From Artocarpus heterophyllus (taxonomy: Eukaryota > Streptophyta > Magnoliopsida > Rosales > Moraceae), in the NCBI GenBank assembly GCA_025403435.1, contig CM046335.1, positions 3,018,368 through 3,082,367 on the forward strand: a stretch of 64,000 nucleotides of DNA, given 5' to 3'. A program made the translations under genes and the position numbers. This document shows, one piece after another, positions 10,823 to 20,898 of this stretch (its first letter is position 1; every line of letters begins with the position of its first letter). The notes beneath the pieces are model-generated. The model made no database searches. It saw only the letters and a list, made by a program, of their open reading frames with translations, and was not told the DNA's origin.

Positions 10823-11905
10823 ATGGCTTCAGGTTCTCGTCCTTTCAAGCGCACCAAATCTGTTGCTCACAAGGAAACCCACAAAGAGGTAACCTTAGCG
10901 GAATTTTCAAACGAAAATTATGTTAAATTTTTCTCCTCTAGGAAAATTATTGATGGAAAGTATGTTTGTTTTGAGGATTTTGCTAGCTTTGGTATAGAAC
11001 CTTTGTTAGATAGACTAGGATGGAAGAACATTATGCTTTTGAAGGAAAATACATATCCTAGGCTTGTTAAAGGGTTTTATGCCAATCTTAGAGCATCATA
11101 TGATCCCCTTGAAATTGAGGTGACTTTGAAACAGAGACACATAGAGCTGAACCCAACTGTAATAGGGGAAATCCTTGATATGCCACTAGAAGGTGTAGAT
11201 ATTTATGGAGTCAAGACTTGGATATTTGATAAAGAACCTATGGCTAAGGTTATTTTCGAAAATGATGATGGTAGCCTACCTAGGAAAATCAATGCAGCAT
11301 CTTTACCTCCTAGGAGTCGAATTCTTCATAGGCTTATTACTACCAACATCTTACCTAGAGCTGGCCATAAGGACGAAGTCCAATTTATTGACCTCCACCT
11401 TATTTATTGTATTCTTAGTGGCACCAAAATAAATTTACCTCTCTTGTTGGTGCGACGGATGATTGATGTCGCTGAAGGAAAGAAAAGTGCCGGACTGCCA
11501 TATGGAATGCTTCTTTCCAAAATTTTTTATTCATTTAATGTCCAAACTGCTGATGAGAAGGACGTGGCTCTGTATAAACCCCATAATGCTTTTGGTGTCC
11601 TAACCATTTGCAAAATGGGATTTGAGGAAGTTCACGGGCAATGGATGCCAGCTGGTGGGCGAGCCGTTCCTCCAGGTGCTCAAGCAGAAGAAGAAGAAGA
11701 GATAGCCAACATTGAAGCTCAAGGTGGCCAAGATGACGACGAAGAGCCTATCACTCTTCAAAGGCTTTACTCGCATCAACAGCTCCTCTTTGAGCAGCAG
11801 CAAAAGATGGGGGCCGACATTGCAAATCTGCAAGCCGGTCAACAAGAGATTCTCAATCTTCTTCGTCAAATGCACTTTGGTGGAGGATCATCAAGCCAAC
11901 CATAA
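10823..11905 (+). CDS. ORF3, accessory protein in the env position, unit 1
   Basis: 360 residues from the ATG at 10823; the frame is open upstream to 10595 but without another ATG. Residues about 30-260 look like the domain often named 'putative plant transposon protein' that accompanies plant LTR elements (cues: YPRLVKGFYANL, a beta-rich stretch, IGEILDMPLEG). An acidic run EEEEE and a glutamine-rich coiled coil (SHQQLLFEQQQK) form the C-terminus. I see no signal peptide and no membrane segment, so it is not an envelope protein despite its position. The basic start (RPFKRTK) could be a nuclear signal. Function unknown. The family call is from memory of motif appearance. Confidence 0.75.
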   Translation: MASGSRPFKRTKSVAHKETHKEVTLAEFSNENYVKFFSSRKIIDGKYVCFEDFASFGIEPLLDRLGWKNIMLLKENTYPRLVKGFYANLRASYDPLEIEVTLKQRHIELNPTVIGEILDMPLEGVDIYGVKTWIFDKEPMAKVIFENDDGSLPRKINAASLPPRSRILHRLITTNILPRAGHKDEVQFIDLHLIYCILSGTKINLPLLLVRRMIDVAEGKKSAGLPYGMLLSKIFYSFNVQTADEKDVALYKPHNAFGVLTICKMGFEEVHGQWMPAGGRAVPPGAQAEEEEEIANIEAQGGQDDDEEPITLQRLYSHQQLLFEQQQKMGADIANLQAGQQEILNLLRQMHFGGGSSSQP

Positions 11906-12041
11906 AATCTCTCATCTTGCTTGATCATTCTTTTGACTTTGAAAATTTTATGAACTCTACTTGTAAATTAATTACTATTTTGATTACTTTCTTCTTTTAT
12001 ATAAATTGCCTATATTTTGTTTTCTTCGCTTTGTTGATGAC

Positions 12042-12409
12042 AAAAAGGGGGAGAATATGCATATTTTTGATTATGGAGCAATAAGGATGGTGGTTCTTGA
12101 TTATGATTATGATGATTATGCGGTTCTTGATTTTGTCTAATGATTATGATGATTATGCTATATTTCATTTGGAGATTGTTTGATGATTGTGGAGATATAA
12201 GGTTGGTGGTACTTGTGATATATTTTCTTTAATCCTTTATTGGTTTCTTGACATTTGTAATGAAATTTGATGTAAAGGAAAAGCATATTTTTCAGGGGGA
12301 GTTCTTTCAAATTTTTTTCATGTTGTATCCCTGCACATATTAAGGGGGAGCTATTGCAAATTTTTCAAATCAATCAAAAATTGTTTTGTCATCATCAAAA
12401 AGGGGGAGA
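12042..12409 (+). repeat. Multiple polypurine tracts before LTR 2
   Basis: AAAAAGGGGGA or shorter forms occur at 12042-12052, 12294-12300, 12342-12350 and 12397-12409. The last abuts LTR 2 and is the plus-strand primer. Repeated tracts are a known Sirevirus habit. T-rich DNA with GATTATGAT repeats fills the rest. Confidence 0.8.
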
Positions 12410-12410
12410 T

Positions 12411-13956
12411 TGTTGGCTCCAAGGTTTCACAAAGCTATTTTGATGATAACAAATACAATTTTAATTATATGTGCAAAATATTCTTTTAGATAAATAATTA
12501 TCTTGAGTGTCTCTAAGCTTACTTTTCAAGATATCAAGTGAAGACAGTTCAAGAAAGCTTGTGGAAAAAGTCTTTTGAAAGGGAACTCACAAGGACTTGA
12601 AGATTACAAGTTTTATTCTATAGTCTAGAATTGTAAGTGAGCAATTCTCAAATTGAATGATCAAAAGAAAGCTCAAGAGCACACACTCATAATGCATACT
12701 TGCATTTAATGTTAGTTCATATTGCATGTGAAAATTATGATTTAAACTGTTTTAGAAGTGCTTAAATATGTTGATATAAACAGGTTTCAAAATCAGGTCA
12801 CAAAGGCTTTTTGGTCTCAGGCAGATCGGCCTGCCGACCAAATTTGGTCGGCCTGCCGAATATGATCGGCCTGCCGAAAATCCTGCTTCGGCCTGCCGAT
12901 CTGGGGATTTTTTTTACCCCTCGCTGCAAAGGCTCTGCCGGCCTGCCGAAGGCATCTTCGGCCTGCCGAAGTTATGGAGATCGGCCTGCCGAACTCCCTG
13001 CTTCGGCCTGCCGATCTGGGGACTTTTTAGCCCCTCGCTGCAAAGGCTCTGTCGGCCTGCCGAACTCAACTTTCGGCCTGCCGATGGTTCAAAGTTCGGC
13101 CTGCCGAACTGTGAACCGGCCTGCCGATTTGGTGACCGTTGAGAAATTGATTTTTAGCGCCTCATTCTTCGGCCTGCCGATCTTTATTTCCGGCCTGCCG
13201 AACTATCTGTAACGGCTAGTTTTCTGACCGTTGGAGATCCATTTGTAACGGCTAGTTTGACTCAAAATTGGTTCATTCAGATGTTTCTAAGCACTAGGAG
13301 GCTATATATACCTATCCATTCAATGTGCAATGGTGGTTGAAGGAATTGAAGTGAAATTTGACATTATTCTACATTGTTCTTCTCAAGCATTCATTACACA
13401 CATTTTCTCTTGAGCCAAAATTGTTTCATACTCTAATTGAGAATTACTCACACCTCCAAACACACACCATATTTGTATTTTCATCTCTTTCTGTTTTGGA
13501 GTGTATATCTTGTGAGTGTACCAAAATTACAACTACATTATTTTCATTGTTGGTTTCCAAAGCCTTGTAAATTTGGGGAATTCTTGGTTAGACAATCTCC
13601 GGGAAAATTGTCACTTTGTAAGAAGGTGTGGTGAGCCTCGGGTTGAGCAAGTCACCGGTTGTATAAAGGAGTGATCGTGCCGAAAAGACGGTCTATTAGT
13701 GCAAGAGGTCAAGCAAAGGAGTTTAGCTTGGCGACAGTGGACGTAGGCATATTGGCCGAACCACTATAAATAGCGTTTGCATTTCTTCTCCTTACTCTTC
13801 ACTTTATTGCTGCTTAATTGTTGCTTGGTTGTGCTCTTATTATCTCGTTCTCATTTTTACTTCTTAAGCTTTTTACTTTAGAAAATTTCCAATAATTGTA
13901 AAAGTTTCGAAAACCCAATTCACCCCCCCTCTTGGGTAGTTATTCTTGGGATAACA
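12411..13956 (+). repeat. LTR 2 (shared middle LTR)
   Basis: 1,546 bp, same ends and inner features as LTR 1. It acts as 3' LTR of unit 1 and 5' LTR of unit 2: a polypurine tract lies before it and a primer binding site after it (13959-13970). No target duplication flanks it. Confidence 0.95.
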
Positions 13957-13958
13957 AT

Positions 13959-13970
13959 TGGTATCAGAGC
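13959..13970 (+). other. Primer binding site, unit 2
   Basis: TGGTATCAGAGC, same spacing from the LTR as in unit 1. Confidence 0.9.
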
Positions 13971-14015
13971 CGGAAGCTCGTTTAAACTTCTCAAAAAGAT
14001 TTTACAATCTTGAGC

Positions 14016-15629
14016 ATGGCTACCCGATGTGTAGAAGGTCAATCCACACATAGACCTCCGTTTTTCAATGGCACCGACTATAATTATTGGAAAGCTAGAA
14101 TGTCCATTTATTTTCAATCGATTGATTTTGATCTTTGGGATGTGGTTGAAAATGGTCCTTTTCGACCTATGAAAGAGGTAGAAAATGGTCTAGTTCCTAA
14201 AGATCGTAAAGAGTATACCGAGGAGGATAAAAAGAAAATTTCTTTAAATGCTAAAGCAATAAATACTTTTTATTGTGCCCTTGATAGAAATGAGTTCAAT
14301 AGAATCACATCTTGCACCACGGCACAAGAAATTTGGCGTACTCTTGAAGTGGTTCATGAAGGAACGAACCAAGTCAAGGAGACTAAAATTAACTTTTTTC
14401 TTCATGATTATGAAATGTTTAAAATGAAAGAACATGAATCTATTACTGAAATGTACACTCGTTTTACCGATATCGTTAACGGTTTGAAATCCCTTGGTAG
14501 GAACTTCACCACAAGCGAATTGGTGAGAAAACTTGTGCGATCACTACCACCTTCTTGGCATGTGAAGAGGACTACACTAGAAGAAGCTAAGGACCTATCA
14601 ACATTGCCTATTGAAGAATTGATAGGATCACTCATGACACATGAGATTACAAGGAAACAAAACCAACGAGAAGAAGAAGACGACAAAAGAAAGAAAGGGA
14701 TTGCACTAAAAGCCTCTGTCACCGATGATGATGAAGAGGAGGAAGAGGAAGAGGAAGATGGCATAAATTCAAAGGACCTTGAAGAATTGGCAATGATTGC
14801 CAAACGATACAAAAAGTTCCGTCGTAAGGTCAATCGTGGAAAAGGTATGAAAAAGAAGATTGAACGAGGTGAGAAAACTAAAGATGATATTATTTGTTTT
14901 GATTGTAAGAAACCTGGTCATATAAGACCGGATTGTCCTTTAAGAAAGAAAATAGGCAAAAAGGAGTCAAAGAAGGCATTACAAGCTACATGGGATGAGC
15001 TAGAATCCGAGGACTCCGACGATGATGCACCAAGAGAAGTCGCCAACATGTGTTTCATGGCGATAGATGACGATAATGAGGTAAGTAGTTCCTACTCATC
15101 CAATAGCGATAATGAAATTGAAATTGATGAATTGAGAAATGCTTTCAATAATTTGCATGATGATTATGAAAAGTTGGTTCTCAAAAACTCTTCTCTCAAC
15201 AAGAAAATTTCTATGCTTTTAGAAGAGATAGAGAGTTTGAAAGTTGAGAAAAACAAGCATGATTCCTTGGTTATTGAAAATGCATCCCTAAAGGAAAAGG
15301 TTGATGATTTGACAAAGACCATTTTGAATTTCACGAATGGAAAGAAAAATTTTGAACTAATGCTTGGAGAACAAAGATGCGTATTTAACAAAGGTGGTTT
15401 AGGATATAAACCACATATTGATCAAAAGTATTTTAAAAATTACTTCGTCAAGGCATCAACAAGTCCAAAATATGTGTGTACATATTGCAATAAAGATGGA
15501 CACACATCCTTTGCTTGTCCAATTAAGAAGAATGCCTACTTTGGAATTAAATACAAGTGGGTTCCAAAAGGTAAGAGCACTAACAATGATGGACCCAAGG
15601 TCATGTGGGTACCGAGAATCAAAACTTGA
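14016..15629 (+). CDS. gag: Gag polyprotein, unit 2
   Basis: 537 residues, identical to the unit 1 protein, with UBN2-type gag domain, acidic run, CX2CX4HX4C knuckle, coiled coil and C-terminal second knuckle. It ends in TGA at 15627; pol opens at 15643 in the +1 frame after a TAG. The candidate gag-pol intron here is 15081-15642. Because pol of this unit is unbroken, this is the copy that could supply particles and enzymes. Confidence 0.93.
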   Translation: MATRCVEGQSTHRPPFFNGTDYNYWKARMSIYFQSIDFDLWDVVENGPFRPMKEVENGLVPKDRKEYTEEDKKKISLNAKAINTFYCALDRNEFNRITSCTTAQEIWRTLEVVHEGTNQVKETKINFFLHDYEMFKMKEHESITEMYTRFTDIVNGLKSLGRNFTTSELVRKLVRSLPPSWHVKRTTLEEAKDLSTLPIEELIGSLMTHEITRKQNQREEEDDKRKKGIALKASVTDDDEEEEEEEEDGINSKDLEELAMIAKRYKKFRRKVNRGKGMKKKIERGEKTKDDIICFDCKKPGHIRPDCPLRKKIGKKESKKALQATWDELESEDSDDDAPREVANMCFMAIDDDNEVSSSYSSNSDNEIEIDELRNAFNNLHDDYEKLVLKNSSLNKKISMLLEEIESLKVEKNKHDSLVIENASLKEKVDDLTKTILNFTNGKKNFELMLGEQRCVFNKGGLGYKPHIDQKYFKNYFVKASTSPKYVCTYCNKDGHTSFACPIKKNAYFGIKYKWVPKGKSTNNDGPKVMWVPRIKT

Positions 15630-15642
15630 ATCTTTATTGTAG
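15081..15642 (+). other. Predicted intron joining gag to pol, unit 2
   Basis: Same GAG/GTAAGT and TTTATTGTAG/G sites as unit 1; 562 nt; removal brings gag and pol into one frame. Prediction only. Confidence 0.5.
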
Positions 15643-18600
15643 GTACCAAACAAGGAGAAAGCAAAATGGTTCCTTGATAGCGGTTGCTCAAAACATATGA
15701 CGGGGGACTTATCACTCTTCTCCAATTTTGTTAAGAAGAAAGGTGGAAGTGTTACCTTTGGAGACAATGCAAAAGGAAGAATCCTTGGTATAGGTGATAT
15801 TGGTAACAATTCCTCTACCTCAATTGAAAATGTATACTTGGTTGATAATTTGAAACACAATTTGCTTAGCATTAGTCAATTGTGTGATAAGGGGTATAAG
15901 ATTATCTTTGAGTCTTCTAGATGTTTGATTGAGAATGTTTGCAATAGTGAAGTGGTGTTTATAGGTGATCGTCACAATAATGTTTATACAATTGATATTG
16001 AAAAGCATTCAAATCAAAACCACTGTTTTTCGGTTTTAAATGATGAATCATGGCTTTGGCATAGAAGACTTGGCCATGCAAGCATGCATTTGATTTCACA
16101 AATTTCCAAAAATGATATTGTTAGAGGTTTACCAAAACTAAGTTTCGAAAAAGACAAAGTGTGTGATGCATGCCAATTCGGAAAGCAAGTCAAAATTTCT
16201 TTTAAATCCATTTCCGAAATTGCTACCACTAGACCCTTGCAACTTTTGCACATCGATCTTTTTGGCCCTTCTAGGACCACAAGTCTAGGTGGTAAAAGGT
16301 ATGCTTTTGTTATAGTTGATGATTTTTCAAGATTTACATGGGTTTTGTTTTTAACAAATAAAAATGATGCTTTACAAATGTTTTCATATTTTTGCAAAAG
16401 AGTTCAAAATGAACAAGGCTACATGATCACCTCCATAAGAAGTGATCATGGAGGCGAGTTCGATAATGATGCCTTTGAGTTGTTTTGCAATGAGAAAGGC
16501 TATGAACATACTTTTTCGGCACCTAGAACACCACAACAAAATGGAGTTGTTGAAAGGAAAAATAGAGCTTTGCAAGAAATGGCTAGGTCTATGCTAAATG
16601 AAAATAATTTACCAAAATATTTTTGGGCCGAGGCCGTTAACACTTCTTGCTATGTGATCAATAGAGTTCTTATTAGACCAAAAATGAACAAAACTCCATA
16701 TGAGCTTTGGAAGGGTAGAAAACCCAATATCGGCTATTTTAAGGTTTTTGGTTGCAAATGTTTTATCTTAAACACCAAAGACATTTTGGGAAAGTTTGAT
16801 TCAAAATCCGATGTTGGTATCTTTCTCGGTTATTCTACCTCTAGCAAAGCTTATAGAGTGTTTAACAAAAGAACTCTTGTGGTTGAAGAATCCATGCATG
16901 TTGTTTTTGATGAAACTAATGCTTCTATGGAAAGAAGAGAAGATGATGATGATCTAGGTTTGGAGAATCAAATGAAGAAGCTAGAAATCAAAAGCAATGC
17001 AAAGGATACAAAGGACAACATCATTCAAGCTTCACCAAAGGATGATAAACAACTAGAAGAAACTCCTAAAGAAGAAGGTACTTCACAATCTTTTCCAAAG
17101 GAATGGAGGTATCACCCTTATCACCCTCAAACCGACATTATTACTCATGATAGTCCAACTCATGGGGTGAGAACTAGAGCATCTTTTAGAAATTTTTGCA
17201 ACAATTTAGCTTTTCTATCTCAAATTGAACCAAAAAGTTTTGAAGAAGCTGAAAATGATGAGTTTTGGATTTTAGCAATGCAAGAAGAGCTAAATCAATT
17301 TGAAAGAAATGATGTTTGGGAACTTGTTCCTAAGCCTAGTTCTCAATCCGTAATTGGAACTAAATGGGTATTTAGAAATAAAAAGGATGAGCAAGGTCAT
17401 GTTGTGAGAAACAAGGCTAGACTAGTGGCCCAAGGTTTCAATCAACAAGAAGGTATTGATTTTGAAGAAACTTTTGCACCGGTTGCTCGTCTAGAATCCA
17501 TTAGAATGTTACTTGCTTTTGCATGCTACAAGGGTTTTACTCTTTATCAAATGGATGTCAAAAGTGCATTCTTGAATGGATACATTTTAGAAGAAGTTTT
17601 TGTTGCTCAACCTCCCGGTTTTCAAAATCATAAGTATCCGGATCATGTCTTCAAACTAAAGAAAGCTTTATATGGTCTAAAGCAAGCTCCTAGAGCTTGG
17701 TATGAAAGACTAAGTAAATTTTTGATTAAAAACGATTTTTGTGTTGGAAAAGCGGATACTACTCTCTTTATCAAAAATAAAGGTGAAGATCTAGTTATTG
17801 TTCAAATATATGTTGATGATATTATTTTTGGTGCTACTAACCACACTTTATGTGAAGAATTTTCTAAGTGTATGCACAGTGAATTTGAGATGAGCATGAT
17901 GGGAGAATTAAACTTCTTCCTCGGACTTCAAATCAAGCAAACAAAGGAAGGAATTTTCATAAATCAAGCCAAATATGTTAAGGATCTACTCAAACGATTC
18001 GAAATGGACGATCTTAAGCCAATGCCAACTCCTATGAGCTCTTCAATCAAGCTTGACAAAGATGAGCATGGCAAGGCGGTGGACATTACAAAATATAGAG
18101 GTATGATCGGATCCTTGCTATATTTGACTGCTAGTAGACCCGACATTATGTTTAGTGTAGGGGTTTGTGCAAGATTTCAATCTAATCCTAAGGAATCTCA
18201 TTTTAGTGCCGTTAAACGTATTTTTAGATATTTGAGTGGTACTAAGAACCTAGGATTGTGGTATCCCAAAGGCACTCACATAGATTTGCTAAGTTATTCC
18301 GATGCCGATTGGGCCGGTTGCACAATTGATAGGAAAAGCACAAGTGGTACTTGTCACTTTCTAGGTTTTGCCTTAGTTTCATGGTTTAGCAAGAAACAAG
18401 CCACGGTGGCACTTTCTACCGCGGAAGCGGAATACATATCGGCGGCTAGTTGTTGTGCACAAGTCCTTTGGATGATGCAAACGCTAAAGGATTTAGGTCT
18501 ATGCTATGATCATGTTCCCATTTTATGTGACAATACTAGTGCAATCAATTTGTCAAAGAATCCGATTTTACATTCACGCACAAAGCATATAGAGATTAGA

Positions 18601-18774
18601 CATCATTTTTTGCGTGACCATGTTCAACGAGGGGATATCACATTGGAATTCATTAGCACAAATGACCAACTAGCAGATATTTTCACAAAACCTCTTGCAC
18701 TAGAACGTTTTTCACATCTTAGAAGAGGACTTGGAATCATTGATCCTTATGAATTGCATTTGCTTGATCATTGA
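15643..18774 (+). CDS. pol: Pol polyprotein, unit 2, open throughout
   Basis: 1,043 residues from the first codon after the TAG; no initiator is assigned because expression probably depends on gag. Numbering from the Met at 15697: the protease motif DSGC lies just upstream; the pre-integrase zinc domain pairs WHRRLGH (about 121) with CDAC (156-159); the integrase core has Asp187, Asp250 and Glu286, an exact D,D35E spacing. Reverse transcriptase (RVT_2) carries YVDD at 17808-17819. RNase H begins near 18296 with SYSDADWAG and includes STAEAEY and DNTSAI, then DQLADIFTKPL near the end. All catalytic residues I can check are present, so this unit looks competent for cDNA synthesis and integration if it is expressed. 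Confidence 0.93.
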   Translation, partial: VPNKEKAKWFLDSGCSKHMTGDLSLFSNFVKKKGGSVTFGDNAKGRILGIGDIGNNSSTSIENVYLVDNLKHNLLSISQLCDKGYKIIFESSRCLIENVCNSEVVFIGDRHNNVYTIDIEKHSNQNHCFSVLNDESWLWHRRLGHASMHLISQISKNDIVRGLPKLSFEKDKVCDACQFGKQVKISFKSISEIATTRPLQLLHIDLFGPSRTTSLGGKRYAFVIVDDFSRFTWVLFLTNKNDALQMFSYFCKRVQNEQGYMITSIRSDHGGEFDNDAFELFCNEKGYEHTFSAPRTPQQNGVVERKNRALQEMARSMLNENNLPKYFWAEAVNTSCYVINRVLIRPKMNKTPYELWKGRKPNIGYFKVFGCKCFILNTKDILGKFDSKSDVGIFLGYSTSSKAYRVFNKRTLVVEESMHVVFDETNASMERREDDDDLGLENQMKKLEIKSNAKDTKDNIIQASPKDDKQLEETPKEEGTSQSFPKEWRYHPYHPQTDIITHDSPTHGVRTRASFRNFCNNLAFLSQIEPKSFEEAENDEFWILAMQEELNQFERNDVWELVPKPSSQSVIGTKWVFRNKKDEQGHVVRNKARLVAQGFNQQEGIDFEETFAPVARLESIRMLLAFACYKGFTLYQMDVKSAFLNGYILEEVFVAQPPGFQNHKYPDHVFKLKKALYGLKQAPRAWYERLSKFLIKNDFCVGKADTTLFIKNKGEDLVIVQIYVDDIIFGATNHTLCEEFSKCMHSEFEMSMMGELNFFLGLQIKQTKEGIFINQAKYVKDLLKRFEMDDLKPMPTPMSSSIKLDKDEHGKAVDITKYRGMIGSLLYLTASRPDIMFSVGVCARFQSNPKESHFSAVKRIFRYLSGTKNLGLWYPKGTHIDLLSYSDADWAGCTIDRKSTSGTCHFLGFALVSWFSKKQATVALSTAEAEYISAASCCAQVLWMMQTLKDLGLCYDHVPILCDNTSAINLSKNPILHSRTKHIEIRHHFLRDHVQRGDITLEFISTNDQLADIFTKPLALERFSHLRRGLGIIDPYELHLLDH

Positions 18775-19310
18775 TGTACTTAATGCTTATCTTGATGAAC
18801 TCAATGGTTGATTCAGTGTTTTACTGTGTTTTTATGCTTAACTTATATTTACATATGTTTGCACATCATTTTGAAATAAGTTTGTGTTTTTAAATTGGAC
18901 TTAACAGCCTTTTTCTGCATTTTCTGGTAATTGCTCGACTGCAGCAATCGGCCTGCCGACCATTCAGAATCGGCCTGCCGATTTTGCTGAGTTCGGCCTG
19001 CCGAACTTAAAGTTCGGCCTGCCGATTTGTCGGGGTATATAAACCCCGAACTCGAACAAACCCTCATTCATCTTCATTTTTCTTGCTTTCCTCGGCCGCC
19101 TCTTTCCAACCTCAAGTGCGAAAATCATCACCCACTCCATCGTTCATCGATTTTCTTGCATTTTTCATCAATTTTGTGGACTTTCATCGTTCTCCCTCAT
19201 TTTTTTTTAATTTCCCGTGTGTTCTTGCACTCTTCTTTCAAGATTCTCCACTTTCCCTCAAAACCCGCTGTTCCCTGCTTGTTTTTGAGCTCTTCCTCCG
19301 GCATTTCCAA
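18775..19310 (+). promoter_or_regulatory. Spacer with putative internal ORF3 promoter, unit 2
   Basis: Same arrangement as in unit 1: four TCGGCCTGCCGA units from 18948 to 19025, then TATATAAA within a CGGGG/CCCCG inverted repeat at 19031-19048, then a pyrimidine-rich leader to the ATG at 19311. Confidence 0.6.
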
Positions 19311-20393
19311 ATGGCTTCAGGTTCTCGTCCTTTCAAGCGCACCAAATCTGTTGCTCACAAGGAAACCCACAAAGAGGTAACCTTAGCGGAATTTTCAAAC
19401 GAAAATTATGTTAAATTTTTCTCCTCTAGGAAAATTATTGATGGAAAGTATGTTTGTTTTGAGGATTTTGCTAGCTTTGGTATAGAACCTTTGTTAGATA
19501 GACTAGGATGGAAGAACATTATGCTTTTGAAGGAAAATACATATCCTAGGCTTGTTAAAGGGTTTTATGCCAATCTTAGAGCATCATATGATCCCCTTGA
19601 AATTGAGGTGACTTTGAAACAGAGACACATAGAGCTGAACCCAACTGTAATAGGGGAAATCCTTGATATGCCACTAGAAGGTGTAGATATTTATGGAGTC
19701 AAGACTTGGATATTTGATAAAGAACCTATGGCTAAGGTTATTTTCGAAAATGATGATGGTAGCCTACCTAGGAAAATCAATGCAGCATCTTTACCTCCTA
19801 GGAGTCGAATTCTTCATAGGCTTATTACTACCAACATCTTACCTAGAGCTGGCCATAAGGACGAAGTCCAATTTATTGACCTCCACCTTATTTATTGTAT
19901 TCTTAGTGGCACCAAAATAAATTTACCTCTCTTGTTGGTGCGACGGATGATTGATGTCGCTGAAGGAAAGAAAAGTGCCGGACTGCCATATGGAATGCTT
20001 CTTTCCAAAATTTTTTATTCATTTAATGTCCAAACTGCTGATGAGAAGGACGTGGCTCTGTATAAACCCCATAATGCTTTTGGTGTCCTAACCATTTGCA
20101 AAATGGGATTTGAGGAAGTTCACGGGCAATGGATGCCAGCTGGTGGGCGAGCCGTTCCTCCAGGTGCTCAAGCAGAAGAAGAAGAAGAGATAGCCAACAT
20201 TGAAGCTCAAGGTGGCCAAGATGACGACGAAGAGCCTATCACTCTTCAAAGGCTTTACTCGCATCAACAGCTCCTCTTTGAGCAGCAGCAAAAGATGGGG
20301 GCCGACATTGCAAATCTGCAAGCCGGTCAACAAGAGATTCTCAATCTTCTTCGTCAAATGCACTTTGGTGGAGGATCATCAAGCCAACCATAA
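19311..20393 (+). CDS. ORF3, accessory protein in the env position, unit 2
   Basis: 360 residues, identical to the unit 1 product: plant-transposon-protein-like domain, acidic segment and glutamine-rich C-terminal coiled coil, without signal peptide or membrane helix. Being unbroken in both units suggests recent selection or simply youth of the insertion. Function unknown. Confidence 0.75.
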   Translation: MASGSRPFKRTKSVAHKETHKEVTLAEFSNENYVKFFSSRKIIDGKYVCFEDFASFGIEPLLDRLGWKNIMLLKENTYPRLVKGFYANLRASYDPLEIEVTLKQRHIELNPTVIGEILDMPLEGVDIYGVKTWIFDKEPMAKVIFENDDGSLPRKINAASLPPRSRILHRLITTNILPRAGHKDEVQFIDLHLIYCILSGTKINLPLLLVRRMIDVAEGKKSAGLPYGMLLSKIFYSFNVQTADEKDVALYKPHNAFGVLTICKMGFEEVHGQWMPAGGRAVPPGAQAEEEEEIANIEAQGGQDDDEEPITLQRLYSHQQLLFEQQQKMGADIANLQAGQQEILNLLRQMHFGGGSSSQP

Positions 20394-20529
20394 AATCTCT
20401 CATCTTGCTTGATCATTCTTTTGACTTTGAAAATTTTATGAACTCTACTTGTAAATTAATTACTATTTTGATTACTTTCTTCTTTTATATAAATTGCCTA
20501 TATTTTGTTTTCTTCGTTTTGTTGATGAC

Positions 20530-20897
20530 AAAAAGGGGGAGAATATGCATATTTTTGATTATGGAGCAATAAGGATGGTGGTTCTTGATTATGATTATGA
20601 TGATTATGCGGTTCTTGATTTTGTCTAATGATTATGATGATTATGCTATATTTCATTTGGAGATTGTTTGATGATTGTGGAGATATAAGGTTGGTGGTAC
20701 TTGTGATATATTTTCTTTAATCCTTTATTGGTTTCTTGACATTTGTAATGAAATTTGATGTAAAGGAAAAGCATATTTTTCAGGGGGAGTTCTTTCAAAT
20801 TTTTTTCATGTTGTATCCCTGCACATATTAAGGGGGAGCTATTGCAAATTTTTCAAATCAATCAAAAATTGTTTTGTCATCATCAAAAAGGGGGAGA
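20530..20897 (+). repeat. Multiple polypurine tracts before LTR 3
   Basis: Same four-tract layout as before LTR 2; the last AAAAAGGGGGA ends two bases before LTR 3. T20517, just upstream, is C in unit 1. Confidence 0.8.
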
Positions 20898-20898
20898 T

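Noticed and set aside
10595..11905. 436-residue version of ORF3
   Set aside because: The first 76 residues lack an ATG; the frame is open by chance over a pyrimidine-rich leader. The ATG at 10823 is used instead.
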